The notes: generated from the sequence alone by a model not told the origin. A DNA stretch of 64,000 nt from Enterobacteriaceae bacterium RIT714 (GCA_009668015.1 WJYB01000002.1:1-64000), one strand, 5' to 3'. Shown: positions 1 through 10,842, counted from the first letter of the stretch. Numbers and translations are program-made.

Positions 1-198
1 AAACACAAAATGCCGAAGCGGGGTTAAAGCGGATCGATTTAGAGAGTTTTGTGGAAAAAACGGCAATAAATAAAAATTTATCACTCATTGTGAGTTTCAA
101 TGCAGAGATATACCCTATACACGTCAATAAAACCAACCTAAAGCACCAGTCGCCGAAGGTCAAATTTCCCTGTAGTGTTCTTCTCAAGGAGTTCGGAC

Positions 199-648
199 AT
201 GTTCTCACCGCAGTCTCGCCTGCGTCACGCAGTTGCAGACACTTTCGCGATGGTTGTCTACTGTTCCGTAGTGAACATGCTGATCGAGATATTCCTCTCC
301 GGAATGTCTTTTGAGCAGTCGCTTTCTTCCAGACTGGTGGCTATCCCCGTCAACATCCTTATTGCATGGCCGTATGGTTTTTACCGTGATGCGGTGATGC
401 GCGTGGCGCGTCGCGTCGGCCCGTCGGGTTGGATCAAAAACCTGGCTGACGTATTGGCCTACGTCACTTTCCAGTCACCGGTATATGTGGCGATTCTTCT
501 GACCGTGGGCGCAGACTGGCATCAGATTGCCGCTGCGGTCAGCAGCAATATTGTGGTGTCGATGCTGATGGGCGCCGTGTATGGCTACTTCCTTGATTAC
601 TGTCGTCGACTGTTTAAAGTCAGTCAGTACCATCAGTCCCGGGCGTGA
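199..648 (+). CDS. alaE: L-alanine exporter AlaE
   Basis: The 149-residue protein matches AlaE (formerly YgaW), an inner-membrane exporter that relieves toxic internal L-alanine. It has about four hydrophobic segments (near residues 12-32, 45-62, 82-105 and 112-135), starting [16 protein letters not shown] as in E. coli. An upstream in-frame start at 175 would add eight residues; I chose 199 because it gives the family length and has AAGGAG a few bases upstream. It is convergent with ygaC, and a 9-bp hairpin lies between the stops. In E. coli the gene is Lrp-dependent and alanine-induced; I did not identify an Lrp site here. Confidence 0.95.
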   Translation: MFSPQSRLRHAVADTFAMVVYCSVVNMLIEIFLSGMSFEQSLSSRLVAIPVNILIAWPYGFYRDAVMRVARRVGPSGWIKNLADVLAYVTFQSPVYVAILLTVGADWHQIAAAVSSNIVVSMLMGAVYGYFLDYCRRLFKVSQYHQSRA

Positions 649-654
649 TTCAAA

Positions 655-677
655 GCGACTGGCCCGGTGCCAGTCGC
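655..677. terminator. Hairpin between convergent alaE and ygaC
   Basis: GCGACTGGC and GCCAGTCGC form a 9-bp perfect stem around a 5-base loop, between the alaE stop and the ygaC stop. There is no strong T-run on either side, so efficiency is uncertain; its position suits a bidirectional terminator. Confidence 0.6.
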
Positions 678-681
678 GTGC

Positions 682-1026
682 TTATTGCGGTTCGCCAAAC
701 AAACCTGTCAGAAATCGCTCCAGCGCCATGCGGGAACTAAAACCGTGCGGTATACCATAGTGTTGGTGCCTCTCCCCGGCTAAATAGAGGGGAAACTCCT
801 GATAATGATCGCAGGTTTTGATATCCGTGGCGGGTTCAGCAAACGACAAACTTCTGTCTTTCAGCGTGGGATGAATAATCAGCGCAGTGCGTCCCATTCG
901 GGCTTCGCGATTAACGTAAACATAATTATCACCACGGCGATAACCGTATGTTTTTTGAGTCACTGCATCCATGATGAAACCCGCTTTTTCAAGAACGCGC
1001 GCCACCTCATCGGGTCGTAAATACAT
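682..1026 (-). CDS. ygaC: DUF2002 family protein YgaC
   Basis: A 114-residue soluble protein with the YgaC (DUF2002) sequence and length. It starts [17 protein letters not shown] and has no signal peptide or membrane segment. The biochemical role is unknown. In E. coli it is reported as a member of the Fur regulon, but I did not find a clear Fur box in the 160 bp shared with the divergent ygaM. The neighbours are the same as in E. coli, which supports orthology. Confidence 0.92.
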   Translation of the reverse strand: MYLRPDEVARVLEKAGFIMDAVTQKTYGYRRGDNYVYVNREARMGRTALIIHPTLKDRSLSFAEPATDIKTCDHYQEFPLYLAGERHQHYGIPHGFSSRMALERFLTGLFGEPQ

Positions 1027-1186
1027 ATTTTATCCTCGTTATCTTTTCCTGCGGGCCAACCTTACAATATTCAGCATTAGCAACGCTTTCAGATAAATCC
1101 ACAAACGACCAGATAAGTCGTGACTCGCTTCAGATATTAAAATCCTGAGCTAAACTGAATGTGAACGCAAAATTATGGAGGATCGT

Positions 1187-1513
1187 ATGTTTAACAGACC
1201 GAACCGAAACGATATTAATGACGACGCTCAGGATATTCGTAACGATGTCAGCCAATTAGCAGACACGCTGGAGGATGTTTTAAAATCCTGGGGTTCTGAT
1301 GCAAAGGACGAGGCGGATGTCGCCAGACGTAAGGCTCAGTCTTTGCTGCGCGAAACCCGCGCCAGAATGCATGGCCGCTCGCGCACGACGCAAGCCGCCT
1401 GTGATGCGATTGGCTGCGCCAACACTTTTATTCGCGAAAAACCCCTGTACGCAGTGGGGACTGTCGCGGCTGTAGGGATATTTATCGGCGCCCTGCTAAC
1501 CCTGCGTAAATAA
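1187..1513 (+). CDS. ygaM: DUF883 family membrane-anchored protein YgaM
   Basis: A 108-residue member of the ElaB/YqjD/YgaM (DUF883) family. A charged, coiled-coil-prone N-terminal part (residues 1-80) is followed by one C-terminal hydrophobic segment (about 84-104, ending in a basic LRK tail), the tail-anchor architecture of this family. E. coli relatives bind ribosomes at the membrane in stationary phase; a role for YgaM itself is inferred. The start at 1187 (MFNRPNRND) is preferred over 1175 because GGAGG lies seven bases upstream of it. A strong terminator follows. Confidence 0.92.
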   Translation: MFNRPNRNDINDDAQDIRNDVSQLADTLEDVLKSWGSDAKDEADVARRKAQSLLRETRARMHGRSRTTQAACDAIGCANTFIREKPLYAVGTVAAVGIFIGALLTLRK

Positions 1514-1535
1514 TCTGTCACGCGCATCATCAAGA

Positions 1536-1568
1536 GCCCCCGTTCGCCCCTGCGGACGGGGGTTTTTA
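1536..1568 (+). terminator. Rho-independent terminator of ygaM
   Basis: An 11-bp stem (CCCCCGTTCGC / GCGGACGGGGG, one G-U pair) with a CCCT loop is followed by TTTTTATTTTT. Confidence 0.9.
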
Positions 1569-1655
1569 TTTTTCTGGCTAAAAATCAACCACACTCCGCG
1601 TACACTCTGGCCTTGCCCGTTATCGTCATCACCCGGGCAGAATTAATCTATAAAT

Positions 1656-1702
1656 CCCATATCTTGTATGGTTGAAAATTACATCAACTACATCTAGTAT
1701 CC
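1656..1702 (+). promoter_or_regulatory. Tandem NrdR-type boxes upstream of nrdH
   Basis: Two imperfect palindromes, CCATATCTTGTATGG (1657-1671) and ACTACATCTAGTATCC (1687-1702), share the core ATCT-W-GTAT with cores exactly 31 bp apart. Paired NrdR boxes near three helical turns apart are the hallmark of NrdR repression of ribonucleotide reductase operons. The -10/-35 elements were not resolved. Confidence 0.7.
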
Positions 1703-1774
1703 TCATTAGCAAGACACACACAATCTGACGCGTTCATTCGCGCCGTTCTCTCATTTTAGATGGAAATACGAATC

Positions 1775-2014
1775 ATGCGCATTACTATTTACACTCGGAA
1801 CGACTGTGTTCAGTGCCACGCCACCAAACGCGCGATGGAAAGTCGCGGCGTGGAGTTTGAAATGGTGAATGTGGATTTAGTCCCGGATGCTGCCGATACC
1901 CTCCGCGCTCAGGGCTTTCGTCAGCTTCCGGTGGTGATCGCCGGTGATACGAGCTGGTCAGGATTTCGTCCGGATATGATTAACCGCCTGCACACTCAGG
2001 CCATCAGCGCATGA
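1775..2014 (+). CDS. nrdH: Glutaredoxin-like protein NrdH
   Basis: A 79-residue glutaredoxin-like, thioredoxin-behaving electron donor for the class Ib ribonucleotide reductase. The redox pair is CVQC at residues 11-14 and the WSGFRPD motif near residue 61 is typical of NrdH. The start at [10 protein letters not shown] matches the family; an in-frame ATG at 1760 would add five residues and lacks a better ribosome site. It is the first gene of nrdHIEF, overlapping nrdI by the ATGA junction, so the two are probably translationally coupled. The upstream NrdR-type boxes suggest repression when nucleotides are plentiful. Confidence 0.96.
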   Translation: MRITIYTRNDCVQCHATKRAMESRGVEFEMVNVDLVPDAADTLRAQGFRQLPVVIAGDTSWSGFRPDMINRLHTQAISA

Positions 2015-2421
2015 GTGTGCTCGTCTACTTCTCCAGCAGCTCGGAAAATACGCTCCGCTTTATTGAGCGCGTCGGGCTGCCCGCGGTGCGTATTCCGCTT
2101 AACGAGCGCGAGCGGATTCAGGTAGACGAACCCTATATTTTGGTAGTCCCCAGCTATGGCGGCGGAGGAACGGCGGGGGCAGTGCCTCGTCAGGCGATCC
2201 GCTTTCTGAACGATCCGCATAACCGGGCGCTGATTCGCGGCGTGATCGCGGCAGGCAATCGCAACTTTGGCGATGCATTCTGTCGCGCCGGGGATGTTAT
2301 CTCTCAAAAGTGCGGCGTGCCGTATCTCTATCGATTTGAACTGATGGGGACACAGCAGGACGTAGAGAATGTGCGTAAAGGAGTGAACGAATTTTGGCAA
2401 CAACAACCGCAGAACGCGTAA
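2011..2421 (+). CDS. nrdI: Flavodoxin-like NrdI, assembly factor for class Ib RNR
   Basis: A 136-residue flavodoxin-like protein that binds FMN and supplies the oxidant that builds the dimanganese-tyrosyl cofactor of NrdF. Visible are the N-terminal [10 protein letters not shown] phosphate-binding loop (about residues 4-13) and the PSYGGGG loop near residues 47-53. It overlaps nrdH by four bases at its start and runs 28 bases past the nrdE start, so translation of the three genes is tightly linked. Confidence 0.96.
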   Translation: MSVLVYFSSSSENTLRFIERVGLPAVRIPLNERERIQVDEPYILVVPSYGGGGTAGAVPRQAIRFLNDPHNRALIRGVIAAGNRNFGDAFCRAGDVISQKCGVPYLYRFELMGTQQDVENVRKGVNEFWQQQPQNA

Positions 2422-4538
2422 TCCAGGGATCGACTGATTATCACGCGCTAAACGCCATGCTTAACCTCTACGATCGCGAGGGGCATATTCAGTTCGGCAA
2501 AGATCATGAGGCGGTAGAAGCCTTTTTTGCCGCTCATGTCCGCCCTAACAGCGTGTCGTTTGCCAGCCCTGAGGCGCGGCTCGACTATCTTATTGCAGAA
2601 GGATATTACGATGAGCGGGTGTTGACCCGTTACGCTCGCGCGTTTGTAGTAACGCTTTTCGAGCGGGCCCACGCCAGCGGTTTTCGCTTCCGGACGTTTC
2701 TCGGCGCGTGGAAGTATTACACCAGCTATACGCTTAAAACCTTCGACGGCAAACGCTATCTGGAAAGTTTCGAAGACCGGGTCTGTATGGTGGCTTTAAC
2801 GCTGGCGCAGGGTGATGAAGATCTGGCGCAGCAGCTCACCGATGAGATCTTATCCGGGCGGTTCCAGCCTGCGACGCCGACGTTTCTGAACTGCGGTAAA
2901 GCGCAGCGCGGCGAGCTGGTCTCCTGCTTCCTGTTGCGCATTGAAGATAATATGGAGTCGATTGGCCGCGCGGTGAACTCCGCCCTGCAACTCTCCAAAC
3001 GCGGCGGTGGCGTGGCGTTTCTGCTGTCGAATCTGCGTGAATCCGGCGCGCCGATCAAGCGCATCGAAAATCAGTCTTCCGGGGTAATTCCGGTGATGAA
3101 AATGCTCGAAGATGCGTTTTCGTATGCCAATCAGCTTGGCGCACGCCAGGGCGCGGGCGCTGTCTATCTGCACGCGCATCACCCGGATATTCTGCGTTTT
3201 CTCGACACCAAACGCGAAAACGCCGACGAAAAAATCCGTATCAAAACGCTCTCTTTGGGTGTGGTGATCCCGGATATCACTTTCCAGCTCGCCAAAGAGA
3301 ATGGCGATATGGCCCTCTTCTCGCCCTATGATATTGAGCGCATCTATGGCAAACCGTTTGGCGATATGGCCATCAGCGAACGGTATGACGAGCTGGTGGC
3401 TGACGATCGGATCCGCAAAAAGTACATTAACGCCCGCGACTTTTTCCAGACGCTGGCCGAGATCCAGTTTGAATCCGGTTATCCGTACATGATGTTTGAA
3501 GATACGGTGAACCGCGCCAACCCGATTGCCGGGCGGATTAACATGAGCAACCTGTGCTCCGAGATTTTGCAGGTCAACAGCGCCTCTGCCTACGATGAGA
3601 ATCTGGACTATGCCGATATCGGCAAAGATATCTCCTGCAATCTGGGCTCGCTGAATATTGCCCACACCATGGATTCACCGAATTTTGGCCGCAGCGTGGA
3701 GACCGCTATCCGCGGCCTGACGGCGGTGTCTGACATGAGCCATATCCGCAGCGTGCCGTCGATTGAAGCGGGTAACACCGCCTCTCATGCCATCGGGCTG
3801 GGGCAGATGAACCTTCACGGCTATCTGGCGCGCGAAGGAATTGCCTACGGCAGCGCCGAGGGGCTGGATTTCACCAATCTCTACTTCTATACCATCACCT
3901 GGCATGCCCTTAATACGTCGATGAAGCTGGCGCGCGAGCGCAATCGGCGTTTCGCCGGCTTTGAACAGTCGCGCTATGCCAGCGGAGAGTATTTTGATCA
4001 GTATCTGGAAAGCGACTGGCAGCCGAAAACGGAGAAAGTGCGTGCGCTGTTTGCCCGCGCCGGTATCACGTTGCCGACCCGCGAGATGTGGCAGCAGCTG
4101 CGCGACGACGTAATGCGTCACGGCATTTATAACCAGAATCTGCAGGCGGTTCCGCCGACCGGGTCAATCTCGTATATCAATCATGCGACGTCCAGCATTC
4201 ACCCGATCGTCTCGAAAATCGAAATTCGCAAAGAAGGTAAAACCGGACGCGTCTATTACCCTGCCCCGTTTATGACTAACGAGAATCTGGCGCTGTATCA
4301 GGATGCGTATGAAATCGGACCTGAAAAAATTATTGATACCTACGCCGAGGCGACCCGCCATGTGGATCAGGGGCTGTCGCTGACCCTGTTCTTCCCCGAT
4401 ACCGCCACCACCCGGGATATTAACAAAGCGCAGATCTATGCCTGGAAGAAAGGTATCAAGACGCTGTATTACATTCGCCTGCGCCAGCTCGCGCTGGAAG
4501 GCACCGAAATCGAAGGCTGCGTGTCCTGCGCGCTGTAA
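2394..4538 (+). CDS. nrdE: Class Ib ribonucleoside-diphosphate reductase alpha subunit
   Basis: The 714-residue catalytic subunit reduces ribonucleoside diphosphates to deoxyribonucleotides. The length equals that of E. coli NrdE. Active-site motifs include the substrate-site NCGK region, the SNLCSEI segment and the C-terminal redox pair CVSC (C709 and C712). The start is TTG at 2394 inside the nrdI 3' end, with AAGGAG about ten bases upstream; it gives MATTTAERV as in the family. The class Ib enzyme serves under iron limitation and oxidative stress in E. coli. Confidence 0.97.
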   Translation: MATTTAERVIQGSTDYHALNAMLNLYDREGHIQFGKDHEAVEAFFAAHVRPNSVSFASPEARLDYLIAEGYYDERVLTRYARAFVVTLFERAHASGFRFRTFLGAWKYYTSYTLKTFDGKRYLESFEDRVCMVALTLAQGDEDLAQQLTDEILSGRFQPATPTFLNCGKAQRGELVSCFLLRIEDNMESIGRAVNSALQLSKRGGGVAFLLSNLRESGAPIKRIENQSSGVIPVMKMLEDAFSYANQLGARQGAGAVYLHAHHPDILRFLDTKRENADEKIRIKTLSLGVVIPDITFQLAKENGDMALFSPYDIERIYGKPFGDMAISERYDELVADDRIRKKYINARDFFQTLAEIQFESGYPYMMFEDTVNRANPIAGRINMSNLCSEILQVNSASAYDENLDYADIGKDISCNLGSLNIAHTMDSPNFGRSVETAIRGLTAVSDMSHIRSVPSIEAGNTASHAIGLGQMNLHGYLAREGIAYGSAEGLDFTNLYFYTITWHALNTSMKLARERNRRFAGFEQSRYASGEYFDQYLESDWQPKTEKVRALFARAGITLPTREMWQQLRDDVMRHGIYNQNLQAVPPTGSISYINHATSSIHPIVSKIEIRKEGKTGRVYYPAPFMTNENLALYQDAYEIGPEKIIDTYAEATRHVDQGLSLTLFFPDTATTRDINKAQIYAWKKGIKTLYYIRLRQLALEGTEIEGCVSCAL

Positions 4539-5507
<969 letters not shown>

Positions 5508-5587
5508 GCAGTAATATAGCGCTCATTAATTTAATGTAAGTTCGATAATTCCTCACATCTATTTCCTCATCATCTACACTGTCATTT

Positions 5588-5635
5588 CAGCTTCAATTTC
5601 ACCTGAATCATTGTGATTCAGGTGAAATTGAGCTG
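5588..5635. terminator. Long perfect hairpin after nrdF
   Basis: An 18-bp perfect stem (5593-5610 with 5614-5631; arms begin TCAATTTCACC and end GGTGAAATTGA) closes on a 3-base loop, and AGC/GCT flanks extend it with one bulge. No T-run follows on either strand, so it may be a processing or mRNA-stabilising hairpin instead of a classic terminator. With the proU promoter it accounts for the 332-bp nrdF-proV gap. Confidence 0.6.
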
Positions 5636-5743
5636 CGCGCTGACAAAAATCTCAGAAAAATTCGACCTGCGCTCAGCCCTTATCTCACGGGAAATTCAGC
5701 CGTTTCGCTTACCGCAAAATTCACACCGCAAACCCTGCAAGGG

Positions 5744-5771
5744 TTGTCTCAGATTCTGAGTATGTTAGGGT
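5744..5771 (+). promoter_or_regulatory. proU P2-type sigma-70 promoter
   Basis: TTGTCT (5744-5749), a 16-bp spacer and TAGGGT (5766-5771) reproduce the E. coli osmotically controlled proU main promoter almost base for base. It lies 68 bp upstream of the proV start. In E. coli it is silenced by H-NS and induced by high osmolarity. Confidence 0.85.
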
Positions 5772-5839
5772 AACGCCAGACAATTATATCCACTGGTAAT
5801 CATATCGACGTAAATTAATAACAGGAACCACTCTATTGC

Positions 5840-7042
5840 ATGGCAATTAAATTAGAAGTTAAAAATCTCTATAAAGTATTTGGCGAGCATCCACAGCGCG
5901 CATTTAAATATATTGAAAAAGGGCTTTCAAAAGAACAAATCCTGGAAAAAACAGGGCTATCGCTTGGCGTTAAAGACGCCAGTCTGGCAATTGAAGAAGG
6001 CGAGATTTTTGTCATCATGGGGTTATCCGGTTCGGGTAAATCCACTATGGTTCGCCTTCTCAATCGCCTGATTGAACCCACCCGCGGACAGGTGCTGATT
6101 GATGGCGTGGATATCGCCAGAATATCGGAGACCGAACTTCGTGAGGTGCGCAGGAAAAAGATTGCGATGGTCTTTCAGTCATTCGCGCTAATGCCACATA
6201 TGACGGTGCTGGATAATACCGCCTTCGGTATGGAATTAGCGGGTGTCGCGGCTCAAGAACGCCAGGAAAAAGCCCTGGATGCGTTACGTCAGGTTGGTCT
6301 GGAAAATTACGCCCACGGCTACCCGGATGAACTTTCCGGCGGTATGCGTCAACGCGTTGGTTTGGCCCGCGCATTAGCGATTAATCCCGATATATTATTA
6401 ATGGATGAAGCCTTCTCAGCCCTCGATCCATTAATTCGCACCGAGATGCAGGATGAACTGGTAAAACTGCAGGCAAAACATCAGCGCACCGTGGTCTTTA
6501 TTTCTCACGATCTCGATGAAGCAATGCGTATTGGCGATCGTATTGCCATTATGCAAAACGGTGAAGTCGTACAGGTGGGAACACCGGATGAAATTCTGAA
6601 TAATCCCGCTAATGATTATGTGCGTACGTTCTTCCGCGGTGTGGATATTAGCCAGGTGTTCAGTGCTAAAGATATTGCACGTCGTTCACCGAATGGCATT
6701 ATTCGCCGCACGCCCGGTTTCGGCCCGCGTTCTGCACTGAAATTGTTGCAGGATGAAGACCGTGAATATGGTTATGTCATTGAACGTGGCAATAAATATG
6801 TTGGCATTGTCTCCATCGACTCCCTGAAATCCGCGCTCAGTGAAAATCAGGGAATCGACGCGGCGCTCATCGACTCTCCGCTTGCCGTCGATGCCGAAAC
6901 GCCGCTCAGCGAGTTGCTCTCTCATGTCGGTCAGGCCCCCTGTGCGGTCCCGGTCGTCGGAGAAGAACACCAGTACGTCGGCATCATCTCAAAACGAATG
7001 TTGCTGCAGGCTTTAGATCGCGAGGGGGCAAACAATGGCTGA
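5840..7042 (+). CDS. proV: Glycine betaine/L-proline ABC transporter ATPase ProV
   Basis: The 400-residue ATPase of the ProU osmoprotectant importer. Walker [10 protein letters not shown] lies at residues 61-69, the signature LSGGMRQR near 174, Walker B LLMDEA near 197, and tandem CBS domains fill about residues 285-400; these CBS domains sense ionic strength in related OpuA systems. The start ATG at 5840 gives [12 protein letters not shown] as in E. coli. It overlaps proW by eight bases. Confidence 0.97.
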   Translation: MAIKLEVKNLYKVFGEHPQRAFKYIEKGLSKEQILEKTGLSLGVKDASLAIEEGEIFVIMGLSGSGKSTMVRLLNRLIEPTRGQVLIDGVDIARISETELREVRRKKIAMVFQSFALMPHMTVLDNTAFGMELAGVAAQERQEKALDALRQVGLENYAHGYPDELSGGMRQRVGLARALAINPDILLMDEAFSALDPLIRTEMQDELVKLQAKHQRTVVFISHDLDEAMRIGDRIAIMQNGEVVQVGTPDEILNNPANDYVRTFFRGVDISQVFSAKDIARRSPNGIIRRTPGFGPRSALKLLQDEDREYGYVIERGNKYVGIVSIDSLKSALSENQGIDAALIDSPLAVDAETPLSELLSHVGQAPCAVPVVGEEHQYVGIISKRMLLQALDREGANNG

Positions 7043-8102
7043 TCAATCTAATCCGTGGGGAACCACAGAGGCGGCGGATAGCGCTGCACAATCGGCAGAT
7101 GCATGGGGGTCTTCAACTCCGGCACCGGCTGACGGCAACGGCGCTGCCGACTGGCTCACCAGCGCTCCGGCGCCGGCTCCAGAGCATTTCAATATTATGG
7201 ATCCGTTCCATAAGACCCTGATCCCGCTGGACAGCTGGGTGACCGAAGGGATCGACTGGGTCGTCACGCATTTCCGCCCGCTGTTCCAGGGCATTCGTGT
7301 GCCCGTGGATTATATCCTTAACGGCTTCCAGCAGCTGTTGCTGGGGATGCCCGCGCCCGTCGCGATTGTGTTGTTTGCCCTGATCGCCTGGCAGTTCGGT
7401 AGCGCAGGAATGGGGATCGCCACGCTGATTTCACTGATTGCGATCGGCGCGATTGGCGCCTGGTCGCAGGCAATGATCACGCTTGCACTGGTGCTGACTG
7501 CGCTGCTGTTCTGCGTGGTGATCGGTTTGCCGATGGGGATCTGGCTGGCACGCAGCCCACGGGCGGCAAAAATCATTCGGCCGCTGCTTGATGCGATGCA
7601 GACGACTCCGGCGTTTGTCTATCTGGTGCCGATCGTCATGCTGTTCGGTATCGGTAACGTGCCGGGCGTGGTGGTCACTATTATCTTCGCCCTGCCGCCG
7701 ATTATTCGCCTGACCATTCTGGGGATTAACCAGGTGCCGGCCGATTTGATTGAAGCCTCCCGTTCGTTTGGCGCAAGCCCACGACAGATGCTGTTCAAAG
7801 TCCAGCTGCCGCTGGCCATGCCAACCATTATGGCCGGGGTGAATCAGACGCTGATGCTCGCCCTCTCTATGGTGGTGATCGCCTCGATGATCGCCGTTGG
7901 CGGGCTGGGTCAGATGGTTCTGCGCGGGATTGGCCGCCTCGATATGGGGCTGGCGACCGTGGGCGGCGTGGGGATTGTGATCCTTGCCATCATTCTCGAT
8001 CGCCTGACTCAGGCTGTCGGTCGCGATTCACGCAGTCGCGGCAATCGTCGCTGGTACACCACCGGCCCAATAGGGTTAATCACTCGCCCTTTCATTAAGT
8101 AA
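7035..8102 (+). CDS. proW: Glycine betaine/L-proline ABC transporter permease ProW
   Basis: A 355-residue inner-membrane permease. A long hydrophilic Ala/Pro-rich N-terminal tail (residues 1-60) precedes about seven membrane segments, and the EAA-type coupling loop ([11 protein letters not shown]) is near residues 236-246. The tail is characteristic of ProW. It overlaps proV and is separated from proX by a 70-bp gap holding a REP-like element. Confidence 0.96.
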   Translation: MADQSNPWGTTEAADSAAQSADAWGSSTPAPADGNGAADWLTSAPAPAPEHFNIMDPFHKTLIPLDSWVTEGIDWVVTHFRPLFQGIRVPVDYILNGFQQLLLGMPAPVAIVLFALIAWQFGSAGMGIATLISLIAIGAIGAWSQAMITLALVLTALLFCVVIGLPMGIWLARSPRAAKIIRPLLDAMQTTPAFVYLVPIVMLFGIGNVPGVVVTIIFALPPIIRLTILGINQVPADLIEASRSFGASPRQMLFKVQLPLAMPTIMAGVNQTLMLALSMVVIASMIAVGGLGQMVLRGIGRLDMGLATVGGVGIVILAIILDRLTQAVGRDSRSRGNRRWYTTGPIGLITRPFIK

Positions 8103-8106
8103 CGAT

Positions 8107-8143
8107 GTAGCTTACCCGGCGGCGACGCGCTTGCCGGGTCTAC
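8107..8143. repeat. REP-like palindrome between proW and proX
   Basis: The element reads GTAG...ACCCGGCGGCG, then CGCTTGCCGGGTCTAC, an imperfect palindrome bounded by GTAG and CTAC as in enterobacterial REP units. Placed inside an operon it could differentially stabilise upstream mRNA relative to proX. Confidence 0.7.
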
Positions 8144-8172
8144 AAAGTCCCCCCTAAAATTAAGGAATAACG

Positions 8173-9168
8173 ATGCGACATAGCGTACTTTTTGCCACAG
8201 CGTTTGCCACCCTTGTCTCAACCAGCACATTTGCAGCCGATCTGCCAGGCAAAGGCATCACCGTTAAACCGGTTCAGAGCACAATTTCCGAAGAGAGTTT
8301 CCAGACCCTGATTGTCAGCCGCGCGCTGGAAAAACTGGGTTACACGGTCGATAAGCCAAGCGAAGTGGATTACAACGTTGGCTATACTTCGATTGCCTCT
8401 GGCGATGCCACGTTTACTGCCGTTAACTGGCAACCGCTGCATGACGATATGTATGCTGCTGCGGGCGGTAGCAAGAAATTCTACCGTGCAGGGACCTTTG
8501 TGACCGGCGCGGCGCAGGGTTATCTGATTGATAAAAAAACCGCCGATCAATACCACATTACCAATATTGAACAGCTTAAAGATCCGAAAATCGCCAAACT
8601 GTTCGACACTAACGGCGACGGTAAGGCCGACATGATGGGTTGTTCTCCTGGCTGGGGCTGCGAAGCGGTAATTAATCACCAGAATAAAGCCTTCGATCTG
8701 GAGAAGACCGTTGATGTGAGCCACGGTAATTATTCCGCGATGATGGCCGATACCATTGCCCGCTTTAAAGAAGGCAAACCGGTTATCTATTACACCTGGA
8801 CACCGTACTGGGTGAGCGACGAGCTGAAACCGGGTAAAGACGTGGTGTGGCTGCAGGTTCCGTTCTCCTCACTGCCTGGCGAGCAAAAAGATATCGACAC
8901 CAAACTGCCAAACGGCATGAACTATGGTTTCCCGGTGAATACGATGCACATCGTCGCCAATAAAGCCTGGGCTGAGAAAAACCCGGCTGCGGCGAAGCTG
9001 TTCTCGGTGATGAAGCTGCCGCTGGCGGATATCAACGCGCAGAACGCCATGATGCATGAAGGGAAATCGTCTGAAGCCGATGTCCAGGGTCACGTTGATG
9101 GCTGGATCAAAGCCCACCAGCAGCAGTTTGACGGCTGGGTAAAAGAGGCGCTGGCTGCGCAGAAATAA
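8173..9168 (+). CDS. proX: Glycine betaine/L-proline periplasmic binding protein ProX
   Basis: A 331-residue periplasmic ligand-binding protein. A Sec signal peptide ([17 protein letters not shown]... cleaved after TFA at residue 21) is followed by a type II periplasmic binding fold. Tryptophans that form the quaternary-amine cage are in the NWQPLH, PGWGCE and YTWTPYW segments, and the two cysteines of the CSPGWGC loop can form the known disulfide. It delivers glycine betaine and proline betaine to ProVW under osmotic stress. Confidence 0.97.
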   Translation: MRHSVLFATAFATLVSTSTFAADLPGKGITVKPVQSTISEESFQTLIVSRALEKLGYTVDKPSEVDYNVGYTSIASGDATFTAVNWQPLHDDMYAAAGGSKKFYRAGTFVTGAAQGYLIDKKTADQYHITNIEQLKDPKIAKLFDTNGDGKADMMGCSPGWGCEAVINHQNKAFDLEKTVDVSHGNYSAMMADTIARFKEGKPVIYYTWTPYWVSDELKPGKDVVWLQVPFSSLPGEQKDIDTKLPNGMNYGFPVNTMHIVANKAWAEKNPAAAKLFSVMKLPLADINAQNAMMHEGKSSEADVQGHVDGWIKAHQQQFDGWVKEALAAQK

Positions 9169-9182
9169 AATCGGAGGGTTTC

Positions 9183-9497
9183 CCCCCTCACCCTAACCCT
9201 CTCCCTCAAGGGAGAGGGGACTGATTAGCGCTGTCGTTTCGCTTTTTCCCTCCAGCGAGAAGGAACTGATTAACGCACTCGCTTCACTATTCTCCCTCCA
9301 GGGAGAAGGAACTGATTAGCGCTGTCGTTTCACTGTTCTCCCTCCAGGGAGATGGAACTGATTAGCGCACTCGTTTCACTATTCTCCCTCCAGGGAGAGG
9401 GAACTGATTAGCGCTGTCGTTTCACTGTTCTCCCTCAAGGGAGAGGGGACTGATTAGCGCTGTCGTTTCACTGCTCTCCTTCAAAGGAGTGGGCGTC
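9183..9497. repeat. Tandem array of 46-bp repeats, about 6.5 units
   Basis: Units begin at 9201, 9246, 9292, 9338, 9384, 9430 and 9476, a period of 46 bp (first unit 45). Each holds a small palindrome (CTCCCTCCAGGGAG) followed by GGAACTGATTAGCG and a TTTCACT segment. Units vary between GCTGTCG and GCACTCG. The array opens with CCCTCACCCTAACCCTCTCCC-type sequence. It fills most of the 446-bp gap after proX; the remaining 117 bp hold only the upstream region of the next gene. Confidence 0.93.
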
Positions 9498-9614
9498 AGA
9501 CCGCACTTTCCCTAAACCGCACAAACCACTACGTAACAACTCCCCAACATTCACAGACATCCGTTATGATTGTTCTCTGAAAAATAATCACTCAACTGAC
9601 GATTCCTGCGAATA

Positions 9615-10799
9615 ATGACCAAAAATACTCAGGGGCTTAGCCCCGCGCTCATTCTGTTAATGTCTGTGGCAACGGGGCTGGCGGTGGCCAGTAACTATTA
9701 CGCCCAACCCCTGCTCGATACTATCGCGCGGGCATTTTCACTCTCCGCCAGTTCGGCGGGCTTTATTGTCACCGCCGCGCAGCTCGGCTATGCCGCTGGC
9801 CTGCTGTTTCTGGTTCCGCTGGGCGACATGTTCGAGCGCCGTCGCCTTATCGTCATCATGACCTTACTGGCGGCAGGCGGGATGTTGATCACCGCCTCCA
9901 GCCAGTCGCTGACGATGATGATCCTCGGCACCGCCCTTACCGGTTTGTTCTCGGTCGTCGCGCAAATACTGGTGCCGCTGGCCGCCACCCTCGCCGCTCC
10001 GGAAAAACGCGGCAAAGTGGTCGGCACGATTATGAGCGGCTTACTGCTGGGGATTCTGCTGGCGCGAACGGTCGCCGGACTGCTGGCGAGTCTTGGCGGC
10101 TGGCGCACCGTTTACTGGGTGGCCAGCGTTCTGATGGTATTGATGGCGTTTGCTCTGTGGCGCGGTCTGCCAAAAGTGAAGCAGGAAAATCATCTCAATT
10201 ACCCGCAGCTTCTGGGGTCCGTTTTCAGTCTGTTCACTCAGGATAAACTGCTACGAACTCGCGCTTTACTTGGCTGTTTCACCTTCGCCAACTTTAGCAT
10301 TTTGTGGACGTCGATGGCTTTCCTGCTGGCGGCTCCGCCATTTAATTATTCTGAAGGAGTCATCGGCCTGTTTGGTCTGGCCGGTGCCGCTGGTGCGCTG
10401 GGCGCGCGTCCTGCCGGTGGGCTTGCAGATAAAGGTAAATCCCATCTGACCACCAGCGCCGGGCTGATTTTACTGCTGCTCTCCTGGGCCGCTATCTGGT
10501 ACGGACATATCTCCGTACTGGCGCTGATTGTCGGTATTCTGGTGCTCGACCTGACGGTTCAGGGCGTGCATATCACCAACCAGACGGTTATTTATCGTGT
10601 TAAACCCGACGCGCGTAACCGCCTGACAGCCGGTTACATGACCAGTTATTTTATTGGCGGTGCGGCGGGCTCGCTGATCTCGGCCTCTGCGTGGCAGCAT
10701 GGCGGATGGGCGGGCGTATGTCTGGCGGGGACGGTTGTCGCTGTGCTTAACCTGTTCTTCTGGTGGCGCGGATATCATCTTCAGGAAGCGATTCATTAA
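9615..10799 (+). CDS. ygaY: MFS transporter, intact YgaY-type
   Basis: A 394-residue major facilitator with about 12 membrane segments and the loop 2-3 motif GDMFERRR (near residues 70-77). It sits where E. coli K-12 carries the disrupted ygaY gene, and the sequence agrees with that family, so this looks like a functional version. The substrate is unknown; drug or amino-acid efflux is only a guess from the family. The ribosome site is weak (start ATG at 9615). K-12 has ygaZH, encoding a branched-chain amino acid exporter, between this position and emrR; here they are absent. Confidence 0.85.
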   Translation: MTKNTQGLSPALILLMSVATGLAVASNYYAQPLLDTIARAFSLSASSAGFIVTAAQLGYAAGLLFLVPLGDMFERRRLIVIMTLLAAGGMLITASSQSLTMMILGTALTGLFSVVAQILVPLAATLAAPEKRGKVVGTIMSGLLLGILLARTVAGLLASLGGWRTVYWVASVLMVLMAFALWRGLPKVKQENHLNYPQLLGSVFSLFTQDKLLRTRALLGCFTFANFSILWTSMAFLLAAPPFNYSEGVIGLFGLAGAAGALGARPAGGLADKGKSHLTTSAGLILLLLSWAAIWYGHISVLALIVGILVLDLTVQGVHITNQTVIYRVKPDARNRLTAGYMTSYFIGGAAGSLISASAWQHGGWAGVCLAGTVVAVLNLFFWWRGYHLQEAIH

Positions 10800-10814
10800 G
10801 CTTTACATCGCTTT

Positions 10815-10842
10815 GGGGCTTCTTAGGGTGTTAAGGAGCCCC
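10815..10842 (+). terminator. Hairpin after the YgaY-type MFS gene
   Basis: GGGGCTTCTTA pairs with TAAGGAGCCCC (one G-U) around a 6-base loop, 16 bp after the stop. The downstream T content is low, so it may be a weak terminator. The rest of the 383-bp gap to emrR holds a minor CCGGGT/ACCCGG inverted repeat at 11051-11071 and the emrR promoter. Confidence 0.55.

Noticed and set aside
51-314. An 87-codon frame at the left edge of the window overlapping alaE.
   Set aside because: It overlaps alaE in another frame and has no family signal; the first 198 bases are best read as the alaE upstream region.
9183-9497. Possible CRISPR array in the regularly spaced repeats.
   Set aside because: The whole 46-bp unit repeats with no variable spacers, and no cas genes are nearby.
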